Positions 6,944 to 14,543 of a stretch of 37,543 nt of DNA are shown here, piece after piece. How positions within the stretch are numbered: the stretch's first letter is position 1; every line of letters begins with the position of its first letter. Both the position numbers and the translations under genes were made by a program. Origin of the DNA: JAVBUY01 sp031552735 (lineage in GTDB: Bacteria; Bacillota; Clostridia; Christensenellales; Aristaeellaceae); the NCBI GenBank assembly GCA_031552735.1, contig JAVBMF010000046.1, positions 1 to 37,543 of the forward strand. The letters run 5' to 3'. The notes beneath the pieces are model-generated. The model was given only the letters and a program-made list of their open reading frames with translations, was not told the DNA's origin and did no database searches.

Positions 6944-8212
6944 CTATGCCTCTATCTCCGGCCGCACGTCGACAGCGCGCAGGGGCTTGCTGATTGTCAG
7001 CATCCCCGCCAGTGCAAGCATGCCCGCACCGGCGATCCACATCAGCGTCTGCACCGACACAATGTCGGCCAGCGGCCCGCAGACCGCGACGCTAAGCGGC
7101 ACGCACAGCGTCATCACCATATTCATCAGGCTGAACACGCGCCCCATTTTGTCCGGCAGCACCCGCTCCTGCAAGATGGTGGTGACCGGGGTGCCGTACA
7201 GCGGCTCACTGATGCCCATGCACAGCAGGATCAGCAGGTACCAGCCAAAGGTCAGCGGCGCAACACCGATGACGATCGCGCCGATGCCCAGTAGCACGCT
7301 GGCCACCACCATCATCAGCAACCGGTTTTTGAATCCGCCCCACGCGGCGATCAGCGCGCCGCCCAGCAGTGTGCCCACGCTGAACACCACTTCATTGATG
7401 GCCAGCGCGCGCTCCCCACCGCCAAAGGTACGTACCACCAGCAGCGGCGTCAGCGTGGCCAGCGGGGCAATCAGCAGCATGCCCAGCGCGTGGAACAGCA
7501 GCATGGCGCGAATCACCGGATGGTGCCAGGCGTAGCGCAGCCCCTCGGTCAGATCGCGCCAGGGATGCGCCCGTGATGCGTTCTCGCTGGGGTGCTTGGG
7601 TACGCTCACAGTCATCAGCAGCGAGATGCCGATCACGGCGGTGGCCACGTCCACCAGCAGCACAATTGCCAGCGGCCCGGCAGCCAGCAGCCATCCGCCC
7701 AGCGCGGGCGCGATCAGCATGATCAGCGATTGCACGCTGGTATTGGCGGCGTTGACGCGCAGCAAATGCCGCTCGGGCACCAGCTGCGGCACCAGCGCGC
7801 TAACTGCCGGAGAATGGATGCCCGAACCCAGCGAGCGCACCGCCGACAGTGCAAACAACAGCGTAAGTCCGCGATAGCCAGTCAGCATCAGCGCGGCCAG
7901 CACCAGCGTCGCAACGGCGATGCCCATGTCGGCCAGTATTGCCAAGCGCTTGCGGTCATACCGGTCGGCCCACACACCGGCCATCGGCGAAATAATCAGT
8001 TGCGGCAGGAAGCCGCACGCGGTGGCTACTGCCATCATCGCGCCGGACTGTGTGGCCAGCGTGATATAAAACACGATCACGAACTGCACCATGGCCGAGC
8101 CAAGCATCGACACCCATTGGCCCAGAAAAAAGCGGAACAGCTGTAAAAACCATGGCGTCCACGGCTGGCGCATCAGCTGCCAGATCGATGGCTGTTTCTC
8201 TTGTGCGCTCAT
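6944..8212 (-). CDS. MFS efflux transporter (MefA/EntS-like)
   Basis: A 422-residue, 12-helix major facilitator of the MFS_3 type, which includes macrolide and siderophore exporters. The loop between helices 2 and 3 shows the typical GVWADRYDRKRL motif. The N-terminus begins WFLQLFRFFLGQWVSMLGS, as in MefA-like pumps. It would act in the cytoplasmic membrane as a proton-driven drug or metabolite exporter; the substrate is not readable. It is monocistronic, with a good terminator and a long structured leader. It lies near the ABC-F gene, on the opposite strand, so the two may form a small antibiotic-defence neighbourhood. That functional link is inference. Confidence 0.88.
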   Translation of the reverse strand: MSAQEKQPSIWQLMRQPWTPWFLQLFRFFLGQWVSMLGSAMVQFVIVFYITLATQSGAMMAVATACGFLPQLIISPMAGVWADRYDRKRLAILADMGIAVATLVLAALMLTGYRGLTLLFALSAVRSLGSGIHSPAVSALVPQLVPERHLLRVNAANTSVQSLIMLIAPALGGWLLAAGPLAIVLLVDVATAVIGISLLMTVSVPKHPSENASRAHPWRDLTEGLRYAWHHPVIRAMLLFHALGMLLIAPLATLTPLLVVRTFGGGERALAINEVVFSVGTLLGGALIAAWGGFKNRLLMMVVASVLLGIGAIVIGVAPLTFGWYLLILLCMGISEPLYGTPVTTILQERVLPDKMGRVFSLMNMVMTLCVPLSVAVCGPLADIVSVQTLMWIAGAGMLALAGMLTISKPLRAVDVRPEIEA

Positions 8213-8243
8213 GCAATCGCTTCCTTTCGCATCCTATGCGTTT

Positions 8244-8382
8244 AGGCAATACCGCGCAAAGCAGTACCGCTGACATCGCGCGAGCTTTTCGCGCTGCTCC
8301 AGAAGCCTGTAGGAAGCCGCAGCAGCGCGGAAATATCCGCGAGGACAGTGCGCACGATTTGTGCGGTGTTGCCTCTATTATG
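8244..8382 (-). promoter_or_regulatory. Promoter and structured leader of the MFS gene
   Basis: A -10 CATAAT (8382-8377) lies 17 bp after a weak -35 TTGTGC on the minus strand. The RNA of about 160 nt has a long-range pairing: AGGCAACACCGCAC (8374-8361) with GCGCGGTATTGCCT (8257-8244), 12 of 14 paired. It encloses a perfect hairpin CGCGGA-N4-TCCGCG (8341-8326). No terminator or leader peptide was found, so the function is open. Confidence 0.4.
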
Positions 8383-8445
8383 ACATACTGATCCATCCCG
8401 CACAAGTGGCGTGTGGCTTTTTCACCCATTTCTCGCGCGCTATAC

Positions 8446-8475
8446 GTGTAGCGCCGCCGCGCCCGGGACATGCTA
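8446..8475 (+). promoter_or_regulatory. Sigma-G-like promoter of the zinc-finger gene
   Basis: GTGTA (8446-8450), 18 bp, CATGCTA (8469-8475). Against the sigma-G consensus GHATR-N18-CATNHTA it mismatches only once, in the -35. The start would lie near 8482, upstream of SD GAGGAGG. Confidence 0.5.
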
Positions 8476-8508
8476 TGCCATACGCATTCCACTTTGAGGA
8501 GGCTTTTG

Positions 8509-8670
8509 ATGAGCAAATCCCACTGTATTGACTGCGGCAGCGCCTTTGACGCGCGCGAGATGCTGTCCTGCACATGCTGCGGCGCGTATGTGTGCACGCG
8601 CTGCGCGGGCAGGCAAAACAGCCGCTGCGCCGATTGCGCGGGGCTGGACGACGCGACCGCCAGCATTTGA
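8509..8670 (+). CDS. Small double zinc-finger protein
   Basis: A 53-residue protein with SD GAGGAGG ahead of its ATG. It has four Cys pairs: CIDC, CTCC, CTRC and CADC, spaced as one treble-clef or two zinc knuckles. Almost the whole chain is the metal site, with a short acidic tail. I do not recognise a named family. Such proteins can be RNA- or protein-binding adaptors. The gene is monocistronic; its last codons overlap the -35 of the ABC-F promoter. A sigma-G-like promoter upstream suggests forespore expression. Confidence 0.75.
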   Translation: MSKSHCIDCGSAFDAREMLSCTCCGAYVCTRCAGRQNSRCADCAGLDDATASI

Positions 8671-8695
8671 CACCGGGTCGGATTCCTGCTATGAT
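8667..8695 (+). promoter_or_regulatory. Sigma-A promoter of the ABC-F gene
   Basis: Perfect -35 TTGACA (8667-8672), 17-bp spacer and -10 TATGAT (8690-8695). The -35 begins inside the stop codon of the preceding gene. The start near 8702 gives a leader of about 200 nt before the ABC-F start codon. Confidence 0.9.
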
Positions 8696-8728
8696 GAGCG
8701 CAGATCAACAAAAAGGGGGCTCGTTCTG

Positions 8729-8749
8729 GTGAAAAACACTTCTTGCTGA
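8729..8749 (+). CDS. Leader peptide (6 codons) of the ABC-F attenuator
   Basis: GTG AAA AAC ACT TCT TGC TGA encodes fMet-Lys-Asn-Thr-Ser-Cys. A purine-rich SD (AAAAGGGGG, to 8719) lies 9 nt upstream. It ends 8 nt before the first hairpin of the attenuator, the right place for a stalled ribosome to affect folding. Short leader peptides of this kind are known upstream of ABC-F and other translation-inhibitor resistance genes. Translation is not proven. Confidence 0.6.
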   Translation: MKNTSC

Positions 8750-8757
8750 AATGTTTG

Positions 8758-8883
8758 GCAACGCCACGATCTTTCGTGTGCGTTGCGGCAAGAATGTGCT
8801 CCGCCATGATGGGTTCCGCCGCGCACTTTTGGGTGCGCCTCGCTGTGCGAAACGCCGCAAGAGCATACTCTTGCGGCCTTTTT
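8758..8883 (+). promoter_or_regulatory. Ribosome-mediated transcription attenuator
   Basis: Hairpin 1: GCAACGCCACGA (8758-8769) with TCGTGTGCGTTGC (8774-8786), 12 bp and one bulge. Hairpin 2: GCGCAC (8821-8826) with GTGCGC (8833-8838). Terminator: GCCGCAAGAG (8854-8863) with CTCTTGCGGC (8868-8877), 10 perfect bp, followed by CTTTTT. The segment TTGCGGC (8783-8789), partly inside hairpin 1, can instead pair with GCCGCAA (8854-8860) and break the terminator. Stalling near the leader peptide would open hairpin 1 and allow readthrough. Confidence 0.8.
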
Positions 8884-8905
8884 ACGCGTATCGGGAGGGA
8901 TGCCT

Positions 8906-10480
8906 GTGTCACAAATCACCATACAAAACCTTACCTTTGCCTATGGCGGCAATGAACCGCTGTTTGATCACGCCAGCTTCACGCTGGACTCCGCTTGGCG
9001 GCTGGGGCTGATCGGGCGCAATGGTCGCGGCAAGACCACGCTGCTCAAGCTGTTGATGGGCGAGCTGCCGTATACCGGTGTCATCGCTGCGTCGGTGTCC
9101 TTCGCGCTGTTCCCCTTTGCCGTGCCGCCCGCCCTGATGTCGCAATCGGCGCTGACTGTCGCGCGTGCGCTGATCGCGCCGTATGATGCGTGGGAGGCGC
9201 AGATGGCGAAGGCTGCCGAACCGCCCGCCGACATGGATGCGTACAGCGCCGCCTATGATGCGTACACCGCGCACGATGGATTCATCATCAATGAAATGAT
9301 TGAGAAAGACGTGCGCAAGCTGGGCGTCACGCCCGAGGCGCTGACCCGGCCTTTTGCCACGCTAAGCGACGGCGAGCGCGCCAAAGTGCAGCTATCGGCG
9401 CTGTTTCTGCGCAAGAACGCCTTTTTACTGATCGATGAGCCGACCGATCACCTCGACGCACACGGCCGCGAAGCGCTGGCTGATTATCTGGCGAGCAAGC
9501 GCGGGTTCATTCTGGTTTCGCACGACCGCGCGTTTCTGGATGCCACCATTGATCATGTGCTAAGCATCAACAAATCCACCATCACCGTCACGCAGGGCAA
9601 CTTCACCACTTGGCACGACAACAAGCTGCGACAGGATCAGTTTGAGCTGGATCAGAACGACAAGCTGCACAGCGAAATCAAACGGCTAAGCAAAACCGCC
9701 GGGGAAAAAGCCGGCTGGTCGGACACCATTGAGCGCGGCAAGATTGGCACACATGTCGCCGACCGAGGCTATGTCGGGCACATGGCGGCCAAGATGATGC
9801 AGCGCGCCAAAGCCATCGAGATGCGCGCCCAGCGTGCCGTCGCCGAAAAAGAAGCGCTGCTGCATGATCTGGACACCTCCGAATCCATCAAGCTGGTGCC
9901 GTTGGCTTATCGCAGCGAGCAGCTCCTTGAGGTGCGCGATCTGTCCATCGCCTATGGTGACCGCGCGGTGGTATCGGGGCTTTCCTTCTCGGTGCTGCGC
10001 GGCGAGCGCGTGGCGCTGACCGGCCCGAATGGGTGCGGCAAATCCAGCCTGATCAAGCTGCTGCTTGGCCAGGATATCCCGCACGAGGGTACGGTGCGCA
10101 TGGGCAGCGGGCTGACGCTCTCCTATGTGCCGCAGCGCACCGACCACCTGACCGGCAGCCTGCGCGACTATTTGCGGGCACGGCAGCTTGACGAAACGCT
10201 GGTCAAATCGCTGCTGCGCAAGCTGGACTTCCCCCGTGCGCAGTTCGACGCGCCACTGGACGCCTACAGCGCGGGTCAGCGCAAAAAACTGCTGCTGGCC
10301 GCGTCGCTGTCTACCTCGGCGCATCTGTATCTGTGGGACGAACCGCTGAACTACGTGGATGTGCTGTCGCGCATGCAGTTGGAAGCGCTGCTGTTGACGT
10401 ATCAACCCACTTTGATTTTTGTGGAGCACGACAAGGCATTTGGCGAAAAAATCGCTACCAAGATCGTGCGGCTGGGATAA
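8906..10480 (+). CDS. ABC-F ribosomal protection protein (Lsa/CplR-like)
   Basis: A soluble twin-ATPase of 524 residues. The GTG at 8906 is chosen because GGGAGG lies 7 nt upstream; the ATG at 8900 abuts the SD. NBD1 has Walker A GRNGRGKTT, signature LSDGE and Walker B LLIDEPTDHLD. NBD2 has GPNGCGKSS, a signature-like YSAGQ and LWDEPLNYVDVLSRMQLE, the last phrase being characteristic of the Lsa/Vga/CplR antibiotic-resistance branch. There are no membrane helices. These proteins bind the ribosomal E site and displace lincosamides, streptogramin A or pleuromutilins. An attenuator upstream fits drug-inducible expression. The drug range cannot be predicted from motifs. Confidence 0.92.
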   Translation: MSQITIQNLTFAYGGNEPLFDHASFTLDSAWRLGLIGRNGRGKTTLLKLLMGELPYTGVIAASVSFALFPFAVPPALMSQSALTVARALIAPYDAWEAQMAKAAEPPADMDAYSAAYDAYTAHDGFIINEMIEKDVRKLGVTPEALTRPFATLSDGERAKVQLSALFLRKNAFLLIDEPTDHLDAHGREALADYLASKRGFILVSHDRAFLDATIDHVLSINKSTITVTQGNFTTWHDNKLRQDQFELDQNDKLHSEIKRLSKTAGEKAGWSDTIERGKIGTHVADRGYVGHMAAKMMQRAKAIEMRAQRAVAEKEALLHDLDTSESIKLVPLAYRSEQLLEVRDLSIAYGDRAVVSGLSFSVLRGERVALTGPNGCGKSSLIKLLLGQDIPHEGTVRMGSGLTLSYVPQRTDHLTGSLRDYLRARQLDETLVKSLLRKLDFPRAQFDAPLDAYSAGQRKKLLLAASLSTSAHLYLWDEPLNYVDVLSRMQLEALLLTYQPTLIFVEHDKAFGEKIATKIVRLG

Positions 10481-10491
10481 GGCGCGCGCAA

Positions 10492-10519
10492 AAAGGGCTT
10501 CCCAAGCGGGAAGCCCTTT
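10492..10519. terminator. Bidirectional terminator
   Basis: AAAGGGCTTCCC (10492-10503) and GGGAAGCCCTTT (10508-10519) form a perfect 12-bp stem with an AAGC loop. It sits between the convergent ABC-F gene and the peptidoglycan-binding gene and has short A and T tracts on its two sides. Confidence 0.9.
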
Positions 10520-10534
10520 CGCTTTGTCTGTTGC

Positions 10535-13282
10535 TTAGTAGCTGGTTCCGTACAGCTTATTCTGCGTCAGCCGCCCGGCAATGCCGTCCACCGCCAACCC
10601 ATTCGCGCGCTGGAAGGCCTTGACCGCCGCCACCGTGATGCTCAGGTAGTTGCCGGTGACCTTGTTGTTAAAGTAGCCTCTGTCCTTCAGCGCGGTTTGC
10701 AGGCGCACCACCGCCGAGCCTTTGCTGCCGTAGTGCAGGTACACATAGCCACTGCTGCCGCCGTAAGGAATGGCGTTGCTGCTGTACAGGCGCGCCTGTG
10801 TGGTCGGATCGGCCACACCGGTGCCACTTAGCGAGTTGCGGTACTGGAAGTTGCGCACCGCCGCCTCGGTCTGGCTGCCAAAGATGCCGTCGATGCTGCC
10901 GCGATAGTATCCCAGCGCGGACAGGCGCTGTTGCAGGCTGCGCACCGCGCTGCCACGGCTGCCCACGCGCAGGGTGTAGTATTCGCCTCCGCCGCCGTTC
11001 TTGGGGCGGGCGCTGGCGCTATACAGCACGCGCTGCGTTTCGCCGTCGGCGATGCTGGTCACCGGCAGTCCGTTGTTTTCCTGGAACTCGCGCACGGCGG
11101 TCTGCGTGCCGATGCCAAATATGCCATCGACGCGGATGGTGTAATAGCCCAGATCGCGCAGGCGCTCTTGCAGCGTCCACACCGCGTTGCCCGTGTCGCC
11201 GCGCTTGAGCGGATAATACGGATCCGGCGACGAGTTGGCGGGCAGCGCACTCACGCTATACAAACGCTTCTGCGAGTCATTGCCCGCAACGCCGTCGATC
11301 AGCAGGCCGTTGATGCGCTGGAACTCGCGCACCGCCAGATACGTGGTGTAGTCAAAGCTGCTGTTCTGGTTGACCGTGTAGCCCAGTTCCGCCAGACGCT
11401 TCTGCATCGCCAGCACCGCCGGGCCATAGTCGCCCTGACGCAGCGTGGTGTAATTCGACGGCGGATAGGTGACGCTCAGCGTCGACTGCAACTGCCCGGC
11501 AGTGCCCGGCGCGGCGGTGATGGTCACCGCGGTGCCATAGCTGAGCGCCGAATTGAGGTAGAAGCGGAACAGACCGTTGGAGTCCGCGTTGGCGGACAGC
11601 ACATAGTCCACACCCGCGATCTTGGTCTCCAGCTTGACCGCCACAAACGGCGTGGTCTTGCCGATCACGGTGTAGGTGTTGGTATAGATCGGGTCCACCG
11701 TCAGGCCGGTGGGTTGGGGGCCCGCAGTGGGGTTGGGCGAAGTAGACGGATTGGGCGAGGTGGATGGCGCAGGTGTTGCCGGATTGGTCACATCAAAAGG
11801 ATCACTGGCCGCCGGGGCGCCGTCACTACCGGAGGTATAGCACACCCTCGCGGTATAGGTGCCCGCCGCTAGGTTAGTAATGGTTTCGCTAAAATTAAAG
11901 CCCGCCGGGATACTGGTGTTAATCGACTTGACAACCGTAGACGAGCCCACCGGGATAATATCGATCCGAATGGGTAGGTTTTCCACGCCGACGCCATGGA
12001 TGGACACTTGGTTCTGCCCGCCAGTCGCGGTGATTTCCAAGTCGTCGTTCGTGGGTTCCTCCACCTTCAACGTCAGCCCGCCCTTGGATGCGTTCGTGCC
12101 CCAGGAAGGTTGCTGGGTGCCGGTGTACTTAACATCAATATTGGTATACGTGGTTTCGGTTAGACCGGTGATCGTCGCCACATAGGTGCCACTGGCAGGC
12201 ACGGTAATGTTCACTTTTTTGTTGACCGTCGCATTGCTGGCGATCACATCAATGGTGGTGCCTGCCGCCGCTTTGCCGCTGACGCGAATCTGGTTGCGGT
12301 TGATCACATCCCACGCGGCAATGGTGATATTAACCGGGCCGGGCGTCGGCGTCGGCGCTGGTGTTGGGGTAGCGGTGGGCACCGGGCTCGGAGTAGGCGC
12401 GCTTGCCTGCACAGCAAACACACCGGACGTTGCGGCCGCGCCGCTGCTGCCGGAGGTATAGCTGACTTTGGCGATATAGTTGCCTGCGGGCAGATTGCCG
12501 ATGGTTTCGCTATACGCCTTGTTCGCCGCAATGCTGGTATTTATCGATTTCGTAGCGGTAGAAGAGCCGCTGGGGAAAATCTCGATTTTGATGCCCGCAT
12601 TTTCCTTGCCGCTGCCGGAGATCGTCACCTGGCCGGGCGTGGCGGTGTTGGTGCTGGCGATGGCAATGTCCTCGTCGGTGGTGTCGAGCACATTCAGCGT
12701 TGAACCAAAATCGTCAGAATTACCAAAACCGCTTGGCGAATACTCAGCAGATACCGTATACGCACCCATGTTTAGGCTTGAGATCGTACCACTAAAGTGA
12801 CCGTCTCCGTCGGCTGTCACCGTGGTGCTTTTACTGGTTGCACCGGAAGTCGCGATCAGTTTGACCTGCTTATTGGCCAACGCCGAACCAGTGACATAAA
12901 TGTTGTTTACATTGCGGACTTCAGCATTATTGATCGTAATGTCCAGCGTTGTAAGCGGATCGTTGATGTTCACCGCGCCAAAAAAGACATATCCCGAGCC
13001 ATCCGCATACTTTGCAGATACGGTGCGGCTGCCCGCATAAAGCCCAGAGAACACGACCGTGCTTGGCGTGCTGCTCCCTGTTGCCGACTGCTCTGCAGCA
13101 CCGTCAATGCTGACCAGTACGCTCTCGCCATCCTGGGCAGTAAATGTCACCTTCAGCGTATTGGGCGTGGCGTTGTTTACGCCCGTAATCACGATTGGGA
13201 CGTCCATCGCCACCGCGCTCATGATCGGCATCGCCGTCACGCACAAGCATAAAATCAGCATGAGGGATAAGAACTTCTTCAT
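10535..13282 (-). CDS. Secreted protein with four peptidoglycan-binding repeats
   Basis: A 915-residue secreted protein. A signal peptide (MKKFLSLMLILCLCVTAMPI) is followed by several Ig-like beta modules of about 90-100 residues; the block containing SGSSTATKS and TSGSSGAAA recurs later as GSSTVVKS and TSGSDGAPA. Two Pro/Thr/Ser-rich linkers (PTPSPVPTATPTP and PSTSPNPSTSPNP) separate the parts. Four C-terminal PG_binding_1 repeats follow, each with a pattern like RGDTGNAVWTLQERLRDLGYY and DGIFGxxTQxAVRxFQ. It probably binds the cell wall or spore cortex through the repeats. No catalytic domain is visible. A ribosome site (AAGGAGG) precedes the ATG. It is the largest gene here and seems monocistronic. 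Confidence 0.88.
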   Translation of the reverse strand: MKKFLSLMLILCLCVTAMPIMSAVAMDVPIVITGVNNATPNTLKVTFTAQDGESVLVSIDGAAEQSATGSSTPSTVVFSGLYAGSRTVSAKYADGSGYVFFGAVNINDPLTTLDITINNAEVRNVNNIYVTGSALANKQVKLIATSGATSKSTTVTADGDGHFSGTISSLNMGAYTVSAEYSPSGFGNSDDFGSTLNVLDTTDEDIAIASTNTATPGQVTISGSGKENAGIKIEIFPSGSSTATKSINTSIAANKAYSETIGNLPAGNYIAKVSYTSGSSGAAATSGVFAVQASAPTPSPVPTATPTPAPTPTPGPVNITIAAWDVINRNQIRVSGKAAAGTTIDVIASNATVNKKVNITVPASGTYVATITGLTETTYTNIDVKYTGTQQPSWGTNASKGGLTLKVEEPTNDDLEITATGGQNQVSIHGVGVENLPIRIDIIPVGSSTVVKSINTSIPAGFNFSETITNLAAGTYTARVCYTSGSDGAPAASDPFDVTNPATPAPSTSPNPSTSPNPTAGPQPTGLTVDPIYTNTYTVIGKTTPFVAVKLETKIAGVDYVLSANADSNGLFRFYLNSALSYGTAVTITAAPGTAGQLQSTLSVTYPPSNYTTLRQGDYGPAVLAMQKRLAELGYTVNQNSSFDYTTYLAVREFQRINGLLIDGVAGNDSQKRLYSVSALPANSSPDPYYPLKRGDTGNAVWTLQERLRDLGYYTIRVDGIFGIGTQTAVREFQENNGLPVTSIADGETQRVLYSASARPKNGGGGEYYTLRVGSRGSAVRSLQQRLSALGYYRGSIDGIFGSQTEAAVRNFQYRNSLSGTGVADPTTQARLYSSNAIPYGGSSGYVYLHYGSKGSAVVRLQTALKDRGYFNNKVTGNYLSITVAAVKAFQRANGLAVDGIAGRLTQNKLYGTSY

Positions 13283-13410
13283 CGGGAGACCTCCTTATTA
13301 TCCTGCGCTATCAAAATCGGTGTCCTCTGTAGCAACCGAGCGTCTTTCTTTTTCGCCGTTCGCGCGCTTCTATGGATCACAACGAACGAAATCTCCATTT
13401 TCTTTCAATA

Positions 13411-13432
13411 TTACCAAAGAAATTTTTGGTAA
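13411..13432. promoter_or_regulatory. Inverted repeat TTACCAAA-N6-TTTGGTAA
   Basis: A perfect 8-bp-arm palindrome between the end of the metallo-hydrolase gene and the peptidoglycan-binding-protein gene, in an unusually AT-rich stretch. No T-run follows on either strand in the right place, so an operator is more likely than a terminator. Confidence 0.35.
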
Positions 13433-13443
13433 AAAGCGGATTT

Positions 13444-14349
13444 TCACGGGATGGGCTGCACCTCTGTCTTGCTCTGCGCGGCACGGACGGTTTGCCCGTC
13501 GCTGACCACCGTCACGTCACCGTCGCCGGTGATATAGGTTTTCGCGCCCACGCGCTGAAGCCCCTGCACCACCGCCCGATCGGGCAAGTTGTCCTCGTCC
13601 CCCTCCACGCAGGGGATCACCGCGATGCTCGGCGAAACGTATTCAAAGAACATCGCCGACACGCTCTCCTCGCGACCATGGTGCGGCACCTTCAGCACAT
13701 CAGCCTTTAAGGTGTCGCGCGCGCCCTCGGCGGCCATCAGCTCGCCCAGCGACAGCTTCTCCGCGTCGCCCATGAACAAAAACCGGGTGTTACCAAAGTC
13801 CACGCGCAGAATCAGTGAGTTGTCGTTCTCCTGCGCATAGCCGCTGCCTAAGGGCCCCAGCACAGTCACGCGCGCCTCACCCAGCGTCGCCGTGTCGCCG
13901 GGCTCCCACAGTGTCGCTTTTCGACCATATTTCTCCAGCGCATCGTCAAATTCCTGCACCTGTTTACCGCTTTCGCTGATCTGGCCCACATAGCAGGCCG
14001 CAACATCCACTGCGGCCAGCACGCGATCCGCGCCGCCGATGTGGTCCTTGTCGCCGTGGGTGACGACCAGCGCGTCCAGCCGCGTCACGCCCGCTCGGGT
14101 AAGCCCCGCCAGCACCTGCGCGCTGGCCTTCTCTGTGGCGGTATCAATCAGCATCGCGTGCGCGCCCTGGCGCAGCAGGATGCTGTCGGCCTTGCCGCAG
14201 GAAAAATAGGTGACCTCCAGCGTTTGCCCAGCGGAAACATCCGCCATCTCCGGCGCGATGGGCCCCCCGGGGTCCGCCGCGCAGCCCGACAGGGCGCATG
14301 CCAGCATCGCCATAAAGCCGACGCGCAGAACGCCTTTTCGCACGCGCAA
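13444..14349 (-). CDS. ComEC-like metallo-beta-lactamase-fold lipoprotein
   Basis: A lipoprotein of 301 residues, with lipobox ALSGC and C23 as the lipidated residue. It resembles the free-standing hydrolase domain of ComEC/Rec2. Metal motifs are THGDKDHIGG, FLFMGDAE and LKVPHHGR, which fit the ComEC-type pattern (HxDxDH in place of HxHxDH). In this family the enzyme is thought to cut nucleic acid outside the membrane; substrate and role here are unproven. There is no competence channel domain. It lies between two wall-targeted proteins, downstream of a sigma-A-like promoter. Confidence 0.88.
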   Translation of the reverse strand: MRVRKGVLRVGFMAMLACALSGCAADPGGPIAPEMADVSAGQTLEVTYFSCGKADSILLRQGAHAMLIDTATEKASAQVLAGLTRAGVTRLDALVVTHGDKDHIGGADRVLAAVDVAACYVGQISESGKQVQEFDDALEKYGRKATLWEPGDTATLGEARVTVLGPLGSGYAQENDNSLILRVDFGNTRFLFMGDAEKLSLGELMAAEGARDTLKADVLKVPHHGREESVSAMFFEYVSPSIAVIPCVEGDEDNLPDRAVVQGLQRVGAKTYITGDGDVTVVSDGQTVRAAQSKTEVQPIP

Positions 14350-14386
14350 CCCTCCTCGCCGTAGCAGCCCTTTGTTTTCTCATCGT

Positions 14387-14416
14387 ATCATAACAGATTT
14401 TTCTGCGAAACCGCAA
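14387..14416 (-). promoter_or_regulatory. Promoter of the metallo-hydrolase gene
   Basis: TTGCGG (14416-14411), 18 bp and TATGAT (14392-14387) on the minus strand, about 40 bp upstream of the ATG. Confidence 0.55.
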
Positions 14417-14543
14417 GTGCTTCCTCTCGGAAATCGTGTGCCCGCGCGTTTTTCAACCGTTTTCCAAAGATTAGTGTGTTTCCCTCTTTCTCCGGCAGAC
14501 TGGTTATGATATACTAATGCATCGTAGAGGAAGGAGGAAGCCC

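Noticed and set aside
7956..8912. 318-codon minus-strand frame over the MFS start and the zinc-finger gene
   Set aside because: It runs through the MFS leader and is out of frame with the transporter; no ribosome site.
8751..9011. 86-codon plus-strand frame beginning inside the ABC-F leader
   Set aside because: It starts just after the leader peptide stop without an SD, crosses the terminator and overlaps the ABC-F start out of frame.
13411..13432. Intrinsic terminator for the metallo-hydrolase gene
   Set aside because: The stem is AT-rich and no T-run follows on the minus strand in the right place.
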